64,000 bases of DNA from Roseateles terrae (GTDB lineage Bacteria; Pseudomonadota; Gammaproteobacteria; Burkholderiales; Burkholderiaceae_C): contig NZ_JACHXO010000005.1 of NCBI RefSeq assembly GCF_014192155.1, positions 1-64,000 of the forward strand. Direction: 5' to 3'. Made by a program: the position numbers and the translations under genes. Under the pieces are notes generated by a model. It worked only from the letters and a program-made list of their open reading frames with translations, ran no database searches and was not told the DNA's origin. Of this stretch, positions 51,906 through 60,792 are shown piece after piece (position 1 is the first letter of the stretch; each line of letters opens with the position of its first letter).

Positions 51906-52612
51906 GCACGGGACTCCGCAGCGCCATCCACCGCATCGCGGCTCTCGCGCTGATGTGCTTCCGCCAGCGCCAGCAGTGCATGCAGGGCTGCGACGACGAG
52001 AGTCGATCCGCCCTTGCGGCCGCGGATGACGATCCACGGCACCTGCTGCACCTCGGCCATCAGGTCCTTGGACTCCTGCGCGGAGACGAATCCGACCGGC
52101 ATGCCGACCACCAGGGCCGGGCGGACGCCTTCTTCACGGATCAGACGGACCAGTTCGATCAGGGCGGTGGGCGCATTGCCGATGCCGACGATGGCACCGT
52201 CCAGCAGGCCTTGCCGGTGGGCCTTGCGCATGGCCTGCACGGCCCGTGTGGTGTCCTCGGCCTGTGCGGCCTGGATGACATCGTCATCGCTGATGAATTG
52301 CCAGGGCTTCATGCCGAAGTGCGTCAGCCGCGGCCGGGACAAGCCGGAGCAGATCATCTCCACGTCCGCCACGATGGGCGTGCCGCCGCGCAGCATGGCG
52401 GCGACGCCGGCATGCACCGCTTCCGGATGGAAGTCCGTCAGGCCGTTGAAGTCGAAGTCGGCATTGGCGTGGATCATGCGGCGCACGATGGCCCATTGCG
52501 GCGGCGTGTAGGCATGCGGACCGGCTTCGGCATCGATGATGGAGAAGCTGTCATGCTCGATGGCCTGGCCGGCGCGCGTCAGCTGTTCGGTGACGGTGTT
52601 GACGGTGCTCAT
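51902..52612 (-). CDS. cbiC: Precorrin-8X/cobalt-precorrin-8 methylmutase
   Basis: 236 residues. Family signatures include AIEHDSFSIIDAEAG near the start, TPIVADVEMICSGLSRPRL in the centre, and ALVVGMPVGFVSAQESKDL with IVIRGRKGGSTLVVAALHALL at the end. It moves the methyl group from C11 to C12, giving hydrogenobyrinate or its cobalt form. Coupled to cbiX and cbiD by ATGA overlaps. Also named cobH. Confidence 0.94.
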   Translation of the reverse strand: MSTVNTVTEQLTRAGQAIEHDSFSIIDAEAGPHAYTPPQWAIVRRMIHANADFDFNGLTDFHPEAVHAGVAAMLRGGTPIVADVEMICSGLSRPRLTHFGMKPWQFISDDDVIQAAQAEDTTRAVQAMRKAHRQGLLDGAIVGIGNAPTALIELVRLIREEGVRPALVVGMPVGFVSAQESKDLMAEVQQVPWIVIRGRKGGSTLVVAALHALLALAEAHQRESRDAVDGAAESRA

Positions 52613-53589
52613 GCGGTCTGGCTCTCGTGCGGGTGCGCGTGGCTGTGGCCGTGGTCATGCGCGTGCCCATGCGCATGGTCGTGATCATGCGAGTGCCCAG
52701 GCGCCACTGCGCCTGCACCCGCCGGATGCACCTGAATCGTGTGCGTGTGCTCATGCGAATGACCGTGACCCGCCTCATGCGCGAGTTCCCGATAGGTACA
52801 GCCATCACAGGGCAGCCGGCTGTCGGGCACCTTGGCATCCAGGTCCAGGATGCGCTGCGACATCAGCTCGAAGATTTCCGGCTCGAAGCCGAAATGGTCG
52901 GTGCAGTGGAAACGCAGCTGCGGATACTGCTGGCGCAGGTGGTCCACCTGGCGATGGATGCGCTGCATCAGCGTGCCGGTGTAGAGGTAGTAGGGCAGCA
53001 CCACAATCTGCTTCATGCCCAGCAGTGCCTGCCGCTGCACCACCCGCTCCAGCCGCGGCCAGGTGATGCCGGTGAAGGCCAGGTCCACCAATTCATGGTC
53101 GCCGGACTCCAGCAGCCAGCGCGCCATCTTGGCCATGTCGCCATTGGCACCACGGTCCGACGAGCCGCGGCCCAGCAGCACCACGCCGGTGGTGGTCGGG
53201 TCCGGCATGTCCAGCGCCTGCATCGCCTTGCGCAGGCGGCGGCGCAGGACGGTCAGCACCGGGTCACAGGCGGTGAGGTGCGGCGCCAGCAGGATCTCGG
53301 TCTGCGGATACGCCAGCCGCGTCTGCTCGATGGCTTCCGGCACCTCCATCTTGACGTGGCCGGCGGCATTCAGAATGAGCGGCACCACCAGCACCCGGGT
53401 GGACTGGCGGGCCGCATCGAGCAGCCCCTGATTCAGGGACGGCGAAGCAAACTCAATGAAGCAGACCTCGATCCGCCAGGTGGGCTGGCGCTGCCGCCAC
53501 TGATCGGCAAAGGCCAGGATCTCCTGGTTGCCGGAGTCCTCGCGGGAGCCGTGACCCACAATCAGAATGGTGTCGGTGGTGCTGATCAT
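52609..53589 (-). CDS. cbiX: Sirohydrochlorin cobaltochelatase, long form with His-rich tail
   Basis: 326 residues. Two tandem CbiX-type domains are visible, the first starting ILIVGHGSREDSGNQEILAF and the second GVVLLGRGSSDRGANGDMAKMARWL. The first domain has the active-site His of GHGSR. In the second the His is replaced by Arg (GRGSS), and catalytic His candidates also lie in LILNAAGHVK. The last 50 residues are about half histidine (HGHSHEHTHT and similar), suited to store or buffer cobalt. It inserts cobalt early, into sirohydrochlorin. Confidence 0.93.
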   Translation of the reverse strand: MISTTDTILIVGHGSREDSGNQEILAFADQWRQRQPTWRIEVCFIEFASPSLNQGLLDAARQSTRVLVVPLILNAAGHVKMEVPEAIEQTRLAYPQTEILLAPHLTACDPVLTVLRRRLRKAMQALDMPDPTTTGVVLLGRGSSDRGANGDMAKMARWLLESGDHELVDLAFTGITWPRLERVVQRQALLGMKQIVVLPYYLYTGTLMQRIHRQVDHLRQQYPQLRFHCTDHFGFEPEIFELMSQRILDLDAKVPDSRLPCDGCTYRELAHEAGHGHSHEHTHTIQVHPAGAGAVAPGHSHDHDHAHGHAHDHGHSHAHPHESQTA

Positions 53590-54377
53590 GCGGTGGCCTT
53601 TCGGAATCGATGGGTGAAAGTGGGGTCGTAGAGCTTGGAGCGCACCAGCGTCTCCCAGTGACGCGATCCCAGCGTGGGGCTCGCGACGATCATGGCCTGG
53701 CTGACCACGCCGGCCTCGCGACAACGCTGCTTGATGTCGGCCAGCGTGCCGCGAAGGATGAGTTCCTCACCCGGCCAACTGGCCTTGTGCACGACCAGCA
53801 TCGGTGCATCCTCCGGCCAGCCGGCTTCGCGCAGTGCGGCCTCGACCTTGTGGAGCAGGGTGATCGACAGGAAGATGCACATCGTCGTGTGATGCGCGGC
53901 GAGGGCGGCGAGGTCCTCACCTTCAGGCATCGGGGTGCGGCCGGCGACGCGGGTGAGGATCACGCTCTGGGTGACTTCCGGCAGCGTCATCGATTCACCG
54001 GCCGCGGCCATCGCGGCCATGGCGGACGAGACCCCCGGCACCACGCGCCACGGCACGCCGGCCGCATCCAGCGGACGGGCCATCTCGATCAGCGCGCCGT
54101 AGAGCGACGGATCACCGGTCTGCAGCCGCACCACCGTGCCGTGACGAGCTGCGCGGGTCACCAGCCATTCCGTCATCTCCTCCAGCGTCATGTCCTTGGA
54201 GTCGCGGATATCGCAGCCCTCGGGCGCGTAAGCGGTGGCGGCGCGGTCCACCAGGGAGCCGGCAAACAGCACGGCGCCGGCTTGTGCCAGCAGCTTCTGG
54301 CCTTTGACGGTGATGAGTTCGGGGTCGCCGGGGCCCGCCCCGACAAACCAGACCGTGCCGGGCAGGTCAGTGTTCAT
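53586..54377 (-). CDS. cobM: Precorrin-4/cobalt-precorrin-4 C11-methyltransferase
   Basis: 263 residues. Motifs TVWFVGAGPGDPELITVKG, RLQTGDPSLYGALIEM, VVPGVSSAMAAMAAAGE and the LPEVTQSVILTR block identify CobM/CbiF. The start lies 11 bp inside the cbiO 3' end, and the stop overlaps cbiX by ATGA. It adds a methyl group at C11. Confidence 0.94.
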   Translation of the reverse strand: MNTDLPGTVWFVGAGPGDPELITVKGQKLLAQAGAVLFAGSLVDRAATAYAPEGCDIRDSKDMTLEEMTEWLVTRAARHGTVVRLQTGDPSLYGALIEMARPLDAAGVPWRVVPGVSSAMAAMAAAGESMTLPEVTQSVILTRVAGRTPMPEGEDLAALAAHHTTMCIFLSITLLHKVEAALREAGWPEDAPMLVVHKASWPGEELILRGTLADIKQRCREAGVVSQAMIVASPTLGSRHWETLVRSKLYDPTFTHRFRKATA

Positions 54378-55236
54378 GGATCACGCTTTCTGAAGCAGTC
54401 ACCGGCCGGGGCGCACGCAGCGCCGCCAGCAGGCGTTCGATGGAACGGGGCACCGGCACGGCCGGCAGCACGCCCTGGCGGACCAGTTCGGCATGCAGGG
54501 CCATCACCTCCGGCGGCGACTGGCCGACGTCGAGCCAGGCCTGCGGCTGTGTGAGCAGGGCGTCGACCGGGCGGGACAACTGGCAGCGGCCCTGCGCCAT
54601 CACATGGATCTCGTCTGCCCAGTCGGCGGCGAAGGCCGCATCGTGGGTGGAGACGAGCACCGTCACGCCCTGGGCCACCAGGCCGTCGAGCAGCCGTTGC
54701 AGATCCTTTTGCATCGGCAGGTCCAGGCCGGCCATCGGCTCGTCCAGCACCAGCAGTTGCGGTCGCATGGCCAGCACACCGGCCAGACAGACACGCTTCT
54801 TCTGGCCGAAGCTGAGGTGATGCACAGGGCTGCGCGCATGGACCGACATGCCCACCGCAGCCAGCGATTCGGCGACCCGCTGCCGCACCTCCGCCTCCGG
54901 CAGCCCGAGGTTCAGCGGGCCGAAGGAGACGTCTTCCTCCACATGGGCAGAGAACAGTTGACGGTCGGGGTTCTGGAACACCAGGCCGACCTGCTGGCGC
55001 AGGCGGCGCAATCCGTCGCGGCTGTAGCGCACCGGTTGTCCCTGCCAGTGCAGCCCGCCTTGGTCGGGTTGAAGCAGGCCGTTGAGGTGTTGCATCAGGG
55101 TGGTCTTGCCAGCGCCGTTGGCGCCGAGCAGTGCATTGCGACTGCCGGCGCGCAGGGCGAGGCTGCAATCGTGCAGACCCTGGCTGCCGTCCGGATAGCA
55201 GTAGGAGGCGCTGCGCAGTTCGATGAGGGGCGTCAT
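54367..55236 (-). CDS. cbiO: Cobalt ECF/ABC transporter ATP-binding subunit
   Basis: 289 residues from ATG 55236 (ATGA overlap with cbiQ). ABC motifs: Walker A GANGAGKTT, Q-loop QNPDRQLF, signature LSFGQKKR, Walker B LLVLDEP, and H-loop STHDAAF. CbiO powers the CbiMNQO uptake system from the cytoplasmic side. The C-terminal 70 residues after the ABC core are Pro/Arg-rich and not conserved. Confidence 0.93.
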   Translation of the reverse strand: MTPLIELRSASYCYPDGSQGLHDCSLALRAGSRNALLGANGAGKTTLMQHLNGLLQPDQGGLHWQGQPVRYSRDGLRRLRQQVGLVFQNPDRQLFSAHVEEDVSFGPLNLGLPEAEVRQRVAESLAAVGMSVHARSPVHHLSFGQKKRVCLAGVLAMRPQLLVLDEPMAGLDLPMQKDLQRLLDGLVAQGVTVLVSTHDAAFAADWADEIHVMAQGRCQLSRPVDALLTQPQAWLDVGQSPPEVMALHAELVRQGVLPAVPVPRSIERLLAALRAPRPVTASESVIHEH

Positions 55237-56045
55237 GCGGCGCCTCCGATTCGGGCCGCCAGCACCAGCGCGATCATCAGCAGCCCGCTGCCGAGTGCGA
55301 CCGTGACATGACGCGAGCCCTGCGCCCATTGCGGCGTCAGGAAGCGCAGCTCGTCGGTGGCGTTGCGCGCATCGGCGGCTGCCTGCAGCGCACTGGCGCG
55401 GGCCCAGACCTGCACGGCCAGACAGCTGATCAGCAGGGCCATCGATCGCAGCGCCTGGCGCCGGCCGCCATAGCCCAGGCGGGACCGCTGTGCGGTGAGC
55501 CCGTCGGACCACGCCTCCCCCAGCACCGCCTGCATGCGGTAGGCCAGCACCATCAGGTCGAGCAGCAGCGGCGGCACCCGCAGGCGGCGCATCAGCCCCA
55601 GCAGATCGCCCAGCGGCGTGCTGAGCACCAGCAGCAGCAGGGCGGTGCAGAGCGCGGCGGCGCGGCTGACGGTCATCAGCACCTGCGGCAGCAGCTCCGG
55701 TGCGATGCGCCAGGCGAGTCCACTACCGGTGGGGAAGGCTGAGGCCGATGCGGAGGTTGATGCAGCGGCCGATGCCGCGCTGAATCCCGGTGAGACGGTC
55801 ACCAGCATCGTGACGCAGGACAGGGCCAGAAACCCCACCGGCGCCGTCAACACCCGCAGGTAGGCGCGCCACGGCGTGCGGGCGCCGCCCAGGGTGATCA
55901 CCGCCAGCAGCAGGGCCAGCCCGATCGCGGCGACAGGCGTCGCAGCGATCCAGGCCGCGGCCATGGCGCAGCTGCAGAACAGAGCCTTGGCCGATGGCGC
56001 GATGTGGCGCCACGGGCTGGCATAAGCCAGACGTTCAAGGGTCAC
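55233..56045 (-). CDS. cbiQ: Cobalt transporter transmembrane subunit
   Basis: 270 residues with about five membrane segments, including LRRLRVPPLLLDLMVLAYRMQAVL, the conserved cytoplasmic coupling region typical of CbiQ/EcfT, and RSRLGYGGRRQALRSM after it. An Ala/Ser-rich loop (residues about 88-103) is low complexity. CbiQ transmits ATP hydrolysis by CbiO to the substrate component CbiM. It begins 9 bp after cbiN. Confidence 0.9.
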   Translation of the reverse strand: MTLERLAYASPWRHIAPSAKALFCSCAMAAAWIAATPVAAIGLALLLAVITLGGARTPWRAYLRVLTAPVGFLALSCVTMLVTVSPGFSAASAAASTSASASAFPTGSGLAWRIAPELLPQVLMTVSRAAALCTALLLLVLSTPLGDLLGLMRRLRVPPLLLDLMVLAYRMQAVLGEAWSDGLTAQRSRLGYGGRRQALRSMALLISCLAVQVWARASALQAAADARNATDELRFLTPQWAQGSRHVTVALGSGLLMIALVLAARIGGAA

Positions 56046-56054
56046 GGTGGGCGA

Positions 56055-56569
<515 letters not shown>

Positions 56570-56573
<4 letters not shown>

Positions 56574-57250
56574 GGCGTGGCCCTCCGCAGCAAGGCCAGC
56601 ACCGGCATGCGCTGCAATTCCCGCGCATTGAACTGCGCCATCGCATTGACCACCAGCACCGTGAGCAGCCCTTCGGTGATGGCCAGCGGCAACTGGGTGA
56701 CGGCGAAGATGCCGGCGAATTTCTCGAAGGACAGCAGCACGCCGCCCACCGGATCCGGAAAGGCCAGCGCCAGTTGCAGCGACGTGGTGACGTAGGTGGC
56801 CAGGTCCCCCAGGCAGGCGGCGAGAAACACCGCCGGGCTGCGCGACAGGCCGGAGAGGCAGGCCAGCCGGAACACGCCGAACGCGACGAACGGTCCGACG
56901 ATGGCCATGGAAAAGACGTTGGCGCCCAGGGTGGTGAGGCCGCCATGGGCCAGCAGCAGGGCCTGGAACAGCAGCACCACAAAGCCCACCGGCACCATGG
57001 CCGCAGGGCCGAACAGCAAGGCGCCCAGCCCCACCCCGGTGGGGTGGGAGCAGCTGCCGGTGACTGACGGCAATTTCAGGGCGGACAGCAGGAAAGCAAA
57101 CGCGGCACTGACCCCCAGCAGCATCCGGTGCTCCGGATGCGCGCGCAGGCGCCGTCCGGCCGAAGCCAGGCCGATAGCCAGAAAGGGTGCGGACGCCACC
57201 GTCCACGCCAGCGCATGCTTGAAAGGCAGGAAGCCCTCCATGATGTGCAT
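56570..57250 (-). CDS. cbiM: Cobalt transporter substrate-binding subunit
   Basis: 226 residues. It begins [16 protein letters not shown]; the first residues including His2 form the metal site in CbiM. Further signatures are [26 protein letters not shown] and [16 protein letters not shown], and six to seven membrane segments are visible. The start has GGGAGGTATCGA upstream. It is the first gene of the 15-gene operon, behind the cobalamin riboswitch. Confidence 0.95.
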
Positions 57251-57395
57251 TCGATACCTCCCGTCGAATGGTTCAAACTGAACACCAATCGATCGGGGAA
57301 CGGCGGCAACATCGGCAGCCCGCGGAGCTGCGCAGGCGCAGGGCGGGTCCGACAGCGGCTTCCCTCGCCCCGGGGAATGGTGCTGACATCTGCCA

Positions 57396-57580
57396 TCGGG
57401 CCGGTATTCTGGCTCGCCGTCATCCTCACCTGCGCCTTCCCGTGAGATTCACAGTGGCTCGTGCAGGGTCGTCTGGCTTACAGCAGCGGGGGCTGCACCG
57501 GACTGGCGGTCGGAACTGGTCCGACCGCGTCACCGGTTTCCCGTTTAACGTTCCTCCCGGCAGGAAGGAACGCACCCAAG
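57396..57580 (-). ncRNA. Cobalamin riboswitch
   Basis: Read on the minus strand, the segment holds the known order of AdoCbl aptamers: ACGGGAAACCGGTGA (P3 entry), CCAGTCCGG, GCAGCCCCCGCTGCTGTAA, GAGCCACTGTGAATCTCACG with GGGAAGGCGC (J6/3-P6 region), GATGACGGCGAGCCAG and the B12 box GAGCCAGAATACCGGCCC (57399-57416). It ends about 145 bases before cbiM. No T-run terminator is obvious in the leader (57251-57395), so control at the cbiM ribosome-binding site is likely. High cobalamin should shut off uptake and synthesis. Confidence 0.95.
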
Positions 57581-57597
57581 GCGAGGCGGATGTTACC

Positions 57598-59853
57598 TTA
57601 GCCCGCCACGCGCAGTTGCTCGGTCACCGCCAGACCTTCCATCGCCGGATCGGACACCGACGGCAGACCGGTCTCGATGTGGCCCGCGAAGCGGCGCAGG
57701 AAGTCCGCCTGTCCGCCCACCCGCACCGACACGTCATACCAGTGGGCGCTGGCGGCCACCGGAATGCGGACGACGCTGCTGCTGCGCGGCGGCACATTGA
57801 CCGTCTGCGGCGGCACCTGGCGATACTTGTTGTGGACCACGGTGAAGCTGGCCGCCACCGGGCCGGTGTTGGTCAGGGTGAGCACCAGGTCGCCCGCAGC
57901 GGCTTCGGCGCGGGCCACCACGTCCGGATTGGGCTGGCCGGCTGCGGCGGCGCGACGGGCATTGCCCGCCAGATGCCGGTGGAAGCCATTGGGGCCGACC
58001 ACCCAGAGGTCATAGGCACCGCTGGCCATCGGGCTGAAGCTGCCGGTGAGCTGCTTGCCGGCTTCAACGGTGTAGCGGCGCGGCAGTTCAGACAGGCGCA
58101 GCCGGTCATACACGTGGAAGACGGCAGCGGCACGCCCGGTGTTGTCGAAGCTCACCGTGACGCTGGTGGCGCCGAGCGCCGCCGAGGGTGTGATGCGGGC
58201 ACTGACCTGCAGGTCATAGGGCAGGGGACGGGCCGGGCGCACACCGGCCGCCTGACGCGGGGCTGCGGTGCTGCCAGGCACCGGCGGCGTGGTGGTGTTG
58301 GGCAGGGCCCGGGCGCGGTTGGCCAGTGCCACCGTGCTCGGCAGCTTGGAGAAGAACTCGCTGTCTTCCGGATCGGCGAAGTTGAAGCAGGAGGTCAGGT
58401 CCCCGGCCACGGCGCGGCGCCAGGCGCTGATGTTGGGCTCCATCACCCCGAAGCGCGCTTCCACGAAACGCAGCACCGACGTGTGGTCCGCCACCTGCGA
58501 ATTGACCCAGCCGCCCTTGCTCCACGGCGACACCACATACATCGGCACGCGGGGCCCCATGCCGTAGGGACGGTGCAGATACTGCGGCGACGAGCCGTTG
58601 AGGATCTCGTGATATTCACCCGTGGTGTCGACGGTGGAGGCACCGGCCAGCACCGCCTTGGTCTTGTCCGCATCCCAGGTCACGTAGGACGGCGCAGCGG
58701 GCGGCGGCACGTGGTCGAAGAAGCCGTCGTTCTCGTCGAAGTTGATGAACAGCACCGTCTTGCTCCACACCTCCGGATTGGCGGTGAGGGCGTCCAGCAC
58801 CTTGGCGGTGTAGTCCGCCCCCTGGGCCGGGCTCGACGGGCCCGGATGCTCCGACCCCTCGGCCGTGGCCACGATCCACGACACCTGCGGCAGGCGGTTG
58901 TTCAGCACGTCCTCGCGCAGCAGGTCCAGGTCGCGGGTGGAGATGCCGCGGTCCTTCAGCGCCTGCGAATAGCCCGGGCGCTGGTACCAACCATCCCGGA
59001 AGGCCTTGAAGCCGGCCAGCGAGTTGTCGGTGAAGTTGTCATTCATGTTCTGGTAGACCTGCCAGCGGATGCCGGCGGCCTGCAGACGTTCCGGATAGGT
59101 GGTCCAGGTGTAGTCGTCCGCCGGGTTCTCATTGAACCAGTCGTGGCTGTTGTCGGTGGACGGTCCATTGCCCTTGCGAAGCGGGTCGTTGGTGCCGGTC
59201 CAGAGGAACAGACGGTTGGTGTTGGTGCCGGTCTGGGTGGCGCAGTGATAGGCGTCACACAGGGTGAAGGCATTGGCCAGCGCGTATTGGAAGGGCAGGT
59301 CGGTGGACTGGTAATGACCCATCGAATGGTTCTGCTTGGCGCGCGGCCAGGCATTCATGCGGCCCTGGTCCCAGGCGGCCTGGGCATCGTTCCACGAATG
59401 CGGTGTGCCGCTGACGCGCATGACCGAGAAGTTCTGCGTCGTGTTGAGATGGAAAGGGGTGATGGCCGGCACGGCGGTGCCAGCAGCGGTTGGCTGGGTC
59501 CAGACCGTTTTGCCGGTGATGCCGGCGGCGGGCAGGTCCGCCACCGGAACGGGGAAGGGATCCGCAAAACCGCGCACCCCATTGAGGGTGCCGAAGTAGT
59601 GGTCGAAGGACCGGTTTTCCTGCGTCAGGATGACGATGTGCTCAACGTCCTGGATGGTGCCGGTTCGCCGCGCTGCGGGAATGGAAAGGGCGCGTGCAAT
59701 GGCGGGCGGGAAGCTCGCCAGGGCCGCAGTGGCGCCGGCCGTGCCGGCCATGGCGCGCAGGAAGCTGCGGCGGGCGGGCGTGTGGCCGGCGGGGGCGGTG
59801 TCCGCTGTGCCGGCGAGGTCGACTGCTTGGGAATCGAAGGGCTTTTGGCTCAT
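57598..59853 (-). CDS. Tat-exported phosphocholine-specific phospholipase C
   Basis: 751 residues. A twin-arginine signal, RRSFLRAM (R28-R29), precedes an alanine-rich hydrophobic stretch, so the folded enzyme is exported by Tat. The phosphoesterase domain (about 70-510) has EHIVILTQENRSFDHYFGTL, FLWTGTNDP, FINFDENDGFFDHVPPP and HTSVLRFVEARFG, typical of acid-phosphatase/PLC superfamily members such as PlcN/PlcH. Two C-terminal beta domains (DUF756-like) follow. It probably attacks host or environmental phosphatidylcholine or sphingomyelin. Its stop lies 18 bp upstream of the riboswitch. Confidence 0.92.
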   Translation of the reverse strand: MSQKPFDSQAVDLAGTADTAPAGHTPARRSFLRAMAGTAGATAALASFPPAIARALSIPAARRTGTIQDVEHIVILTQENRSFDHYFGTLNGVRGFADPFPVPVADLPAAGITGKTVWTQPTAAGTAVPAITPFHLNTTQNFSVMRVSGTPHSWNDAQAAWDQGRMNAWPRAKQNHSMGHYQSTDLPFQYALANAFTLCDAYHCATQTGTNTNRLFLWTGTNDPLRKGNGPSTDNSHDWFNENPADDYTWTTYPERLQAAGIRWQVYQNMNDNFTDNSLAGFKAFRDGWYQRPGYSQALKDRGISTRDLDLLREDVLNNRLPQVSWIVATAEGSEHPGPSSPAQGADYTAKVLDALTANPEVWSKTVLFINFDENDGFFDHVPPPAAPSYVTWDADKTKAVLAGASTVDTTGEYHEILNGSSPQYLHRPYGMGPRVPMYVVSPWSKGGWVNSQVADHTSVLRFVEARFGVMEPNISAWRRAVAGDLTSCFNFADPEDSEFFSKLPSTVALANRARALPNTTTPPVPGSTAAPRQAAGVRPARPLPYDLQVSARITPSAALGATSVTVSFDNTGRAAAVFHVYDRLRLSELPRRYTVEAGKQLTGSFSPMASGAYDLWVVGPNGFHRHLAGNARRAAAAGQPNPDVVARAEAAAGDLVLTLTNTGPVAASFTVVHNKYRQVPPQTVNVPPRSSSVVRIPVAASAHWYDVSVRVGGQADFLRRFAGHIETGLPSVSDPAMEGLAVTEQLRVAG

Positions 59854-59869
59854 GACAGGCTCCGGGCGA

Positions 59870-60460
59870 TCAGACGGGACGACGGCGACGGGCGACGAAG
59901 GCCACGAGGCCCAGGCCGGCCAGGGTCAGCACCGCGGCACCGGGCTCCGGCACGGCCGAGGCGAAGGTGAGGTCGTCCATCACGAAGTTGGCAGGGTCGT
60001 TGCTGCGGAAGACCAGACGGTCCACCAGCCCGGCGTAGTTCGACGCCAGGAACACCGGCGAATCGCTCAGGTTCAGCGTCGCGGTGCTGGCCACCAGGGT
60101 GTTGCCGCTGTAGAGGTCAATGGTGACGGAGACGCCGTCATAACCGGCAAACCAGGCGCCGGTGAAGCTGCTGGCGGCGTTGAAGCGAATGGCGCTGGAA
60201 TCGGAAGAGCCGTCCCAGCCGAGGGTCGCGCGACGGTTGCCGGAATGGGCCGCAAAGGGGGCCTGCTCGCCGGCATATTGGAACCAGCTGCTGCCGGACC
60301 AGTCGAGGCCGCCATAGTTGACCGGCACATACCCGTCGGCGCCGAGGTCATCGAAGTTGAGGACGGTGGCGGAAGCGGAGGCGGTGCCGAGGGCCAGTGC
60401 CAGCGGGATTGCCAATGGGATCGCCAGGCGGGAAGCGAGCAGGGAAAGAGAACGACGCAT
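59870..60460 (-). CDS. PEP-CTERM exported protein
   Basis: 196 residues. A signal peptide (IPLALALGTASASATVL) is followed by a beta-rich domain of about 140 residues containing FDDLGADGYVPVNYGGLDWSG, FVMDDLTFA and repeated aromatic strands, as in galactose-binding-like PEP-CTERM proteins. The C-terminus VPEPGAAVLTLAGLGLVAF then RRRR is the sorting signal. It starts 16 bp upstream of the phospholipase gene on the same strand, so the two may be co-transcribed. Confidence 0.85.
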   Translation of the reverse strand: MRRSLSLLASRLAIPLAIPLALALGTASASATVLNFDDLGADGYVPVNYGGLDWSGSSWFQYAGEQAPFAAHSGNRRATLGWDGSSDSSAIRFNAASSFTGAWFAGYDGVSVTIDLYSGNTLVASTATLNLSDSPVFLASNYAGLVDRLVFRSNDPANFVMDDLTFASAVPEPGAAVLTLAGLGLVAFVARRRRPV

Positions 60461-60792
60461 GAAAAAACTCCTGAGGTGCGGACCGGGAATGCGGCTGCAT
60501 CTTCAGCAGGCTCTTTGACAGTCGGGTGAAGGCACTGTGTCAGCGTGCGGGCCGCTGACGCGCGGAGCCCGTCATTGCGCGGATGTGGTGGCCATGCGTG
60601 GAATCGCTGTCCCATGAAACAGGTCGGTTACCGCGATGTCGCAGCACTGTCACGGTGCGCATTCGCGACCGATTGCATTGAAATGCTTACGAATGGAGAC
60701 GAAGTGAGGGTTGGCAGGGACACAATGTGACGAAGTGGTAAAGCGCTTTCAGGGAATATCGCGAGCCTTGTCTATCGCTCTCGATCGTCCTC
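60461..60792. promoter_or_regulatory. Divergent regulatory region with a LacI-type operator
   Basis: The 332-bp gap separates the PEP-CTERM gene from the first cellulase. The palindrome AAAGCGCTTT (60740-60749) in the context GGTAAAGCGCTTTCA fits LacI-family operators of sugar regulators and lies 43 bp before the cellulase start. Upstream positions 60461-60730 show no recognised gene, RNA or terminator. Confidence 0.45.

Noticed and set aside
57268-59970. 900-codon forward ORF opposite the phospholipase gene
   Set aside because: Antisense shadow of a GC-rich gene; composition is Arg/Gly/His-rich with no domain, while the reverse strand encodes a complete Tat-exported phospholipase C. It also runs across the cobalamin riboswitch.
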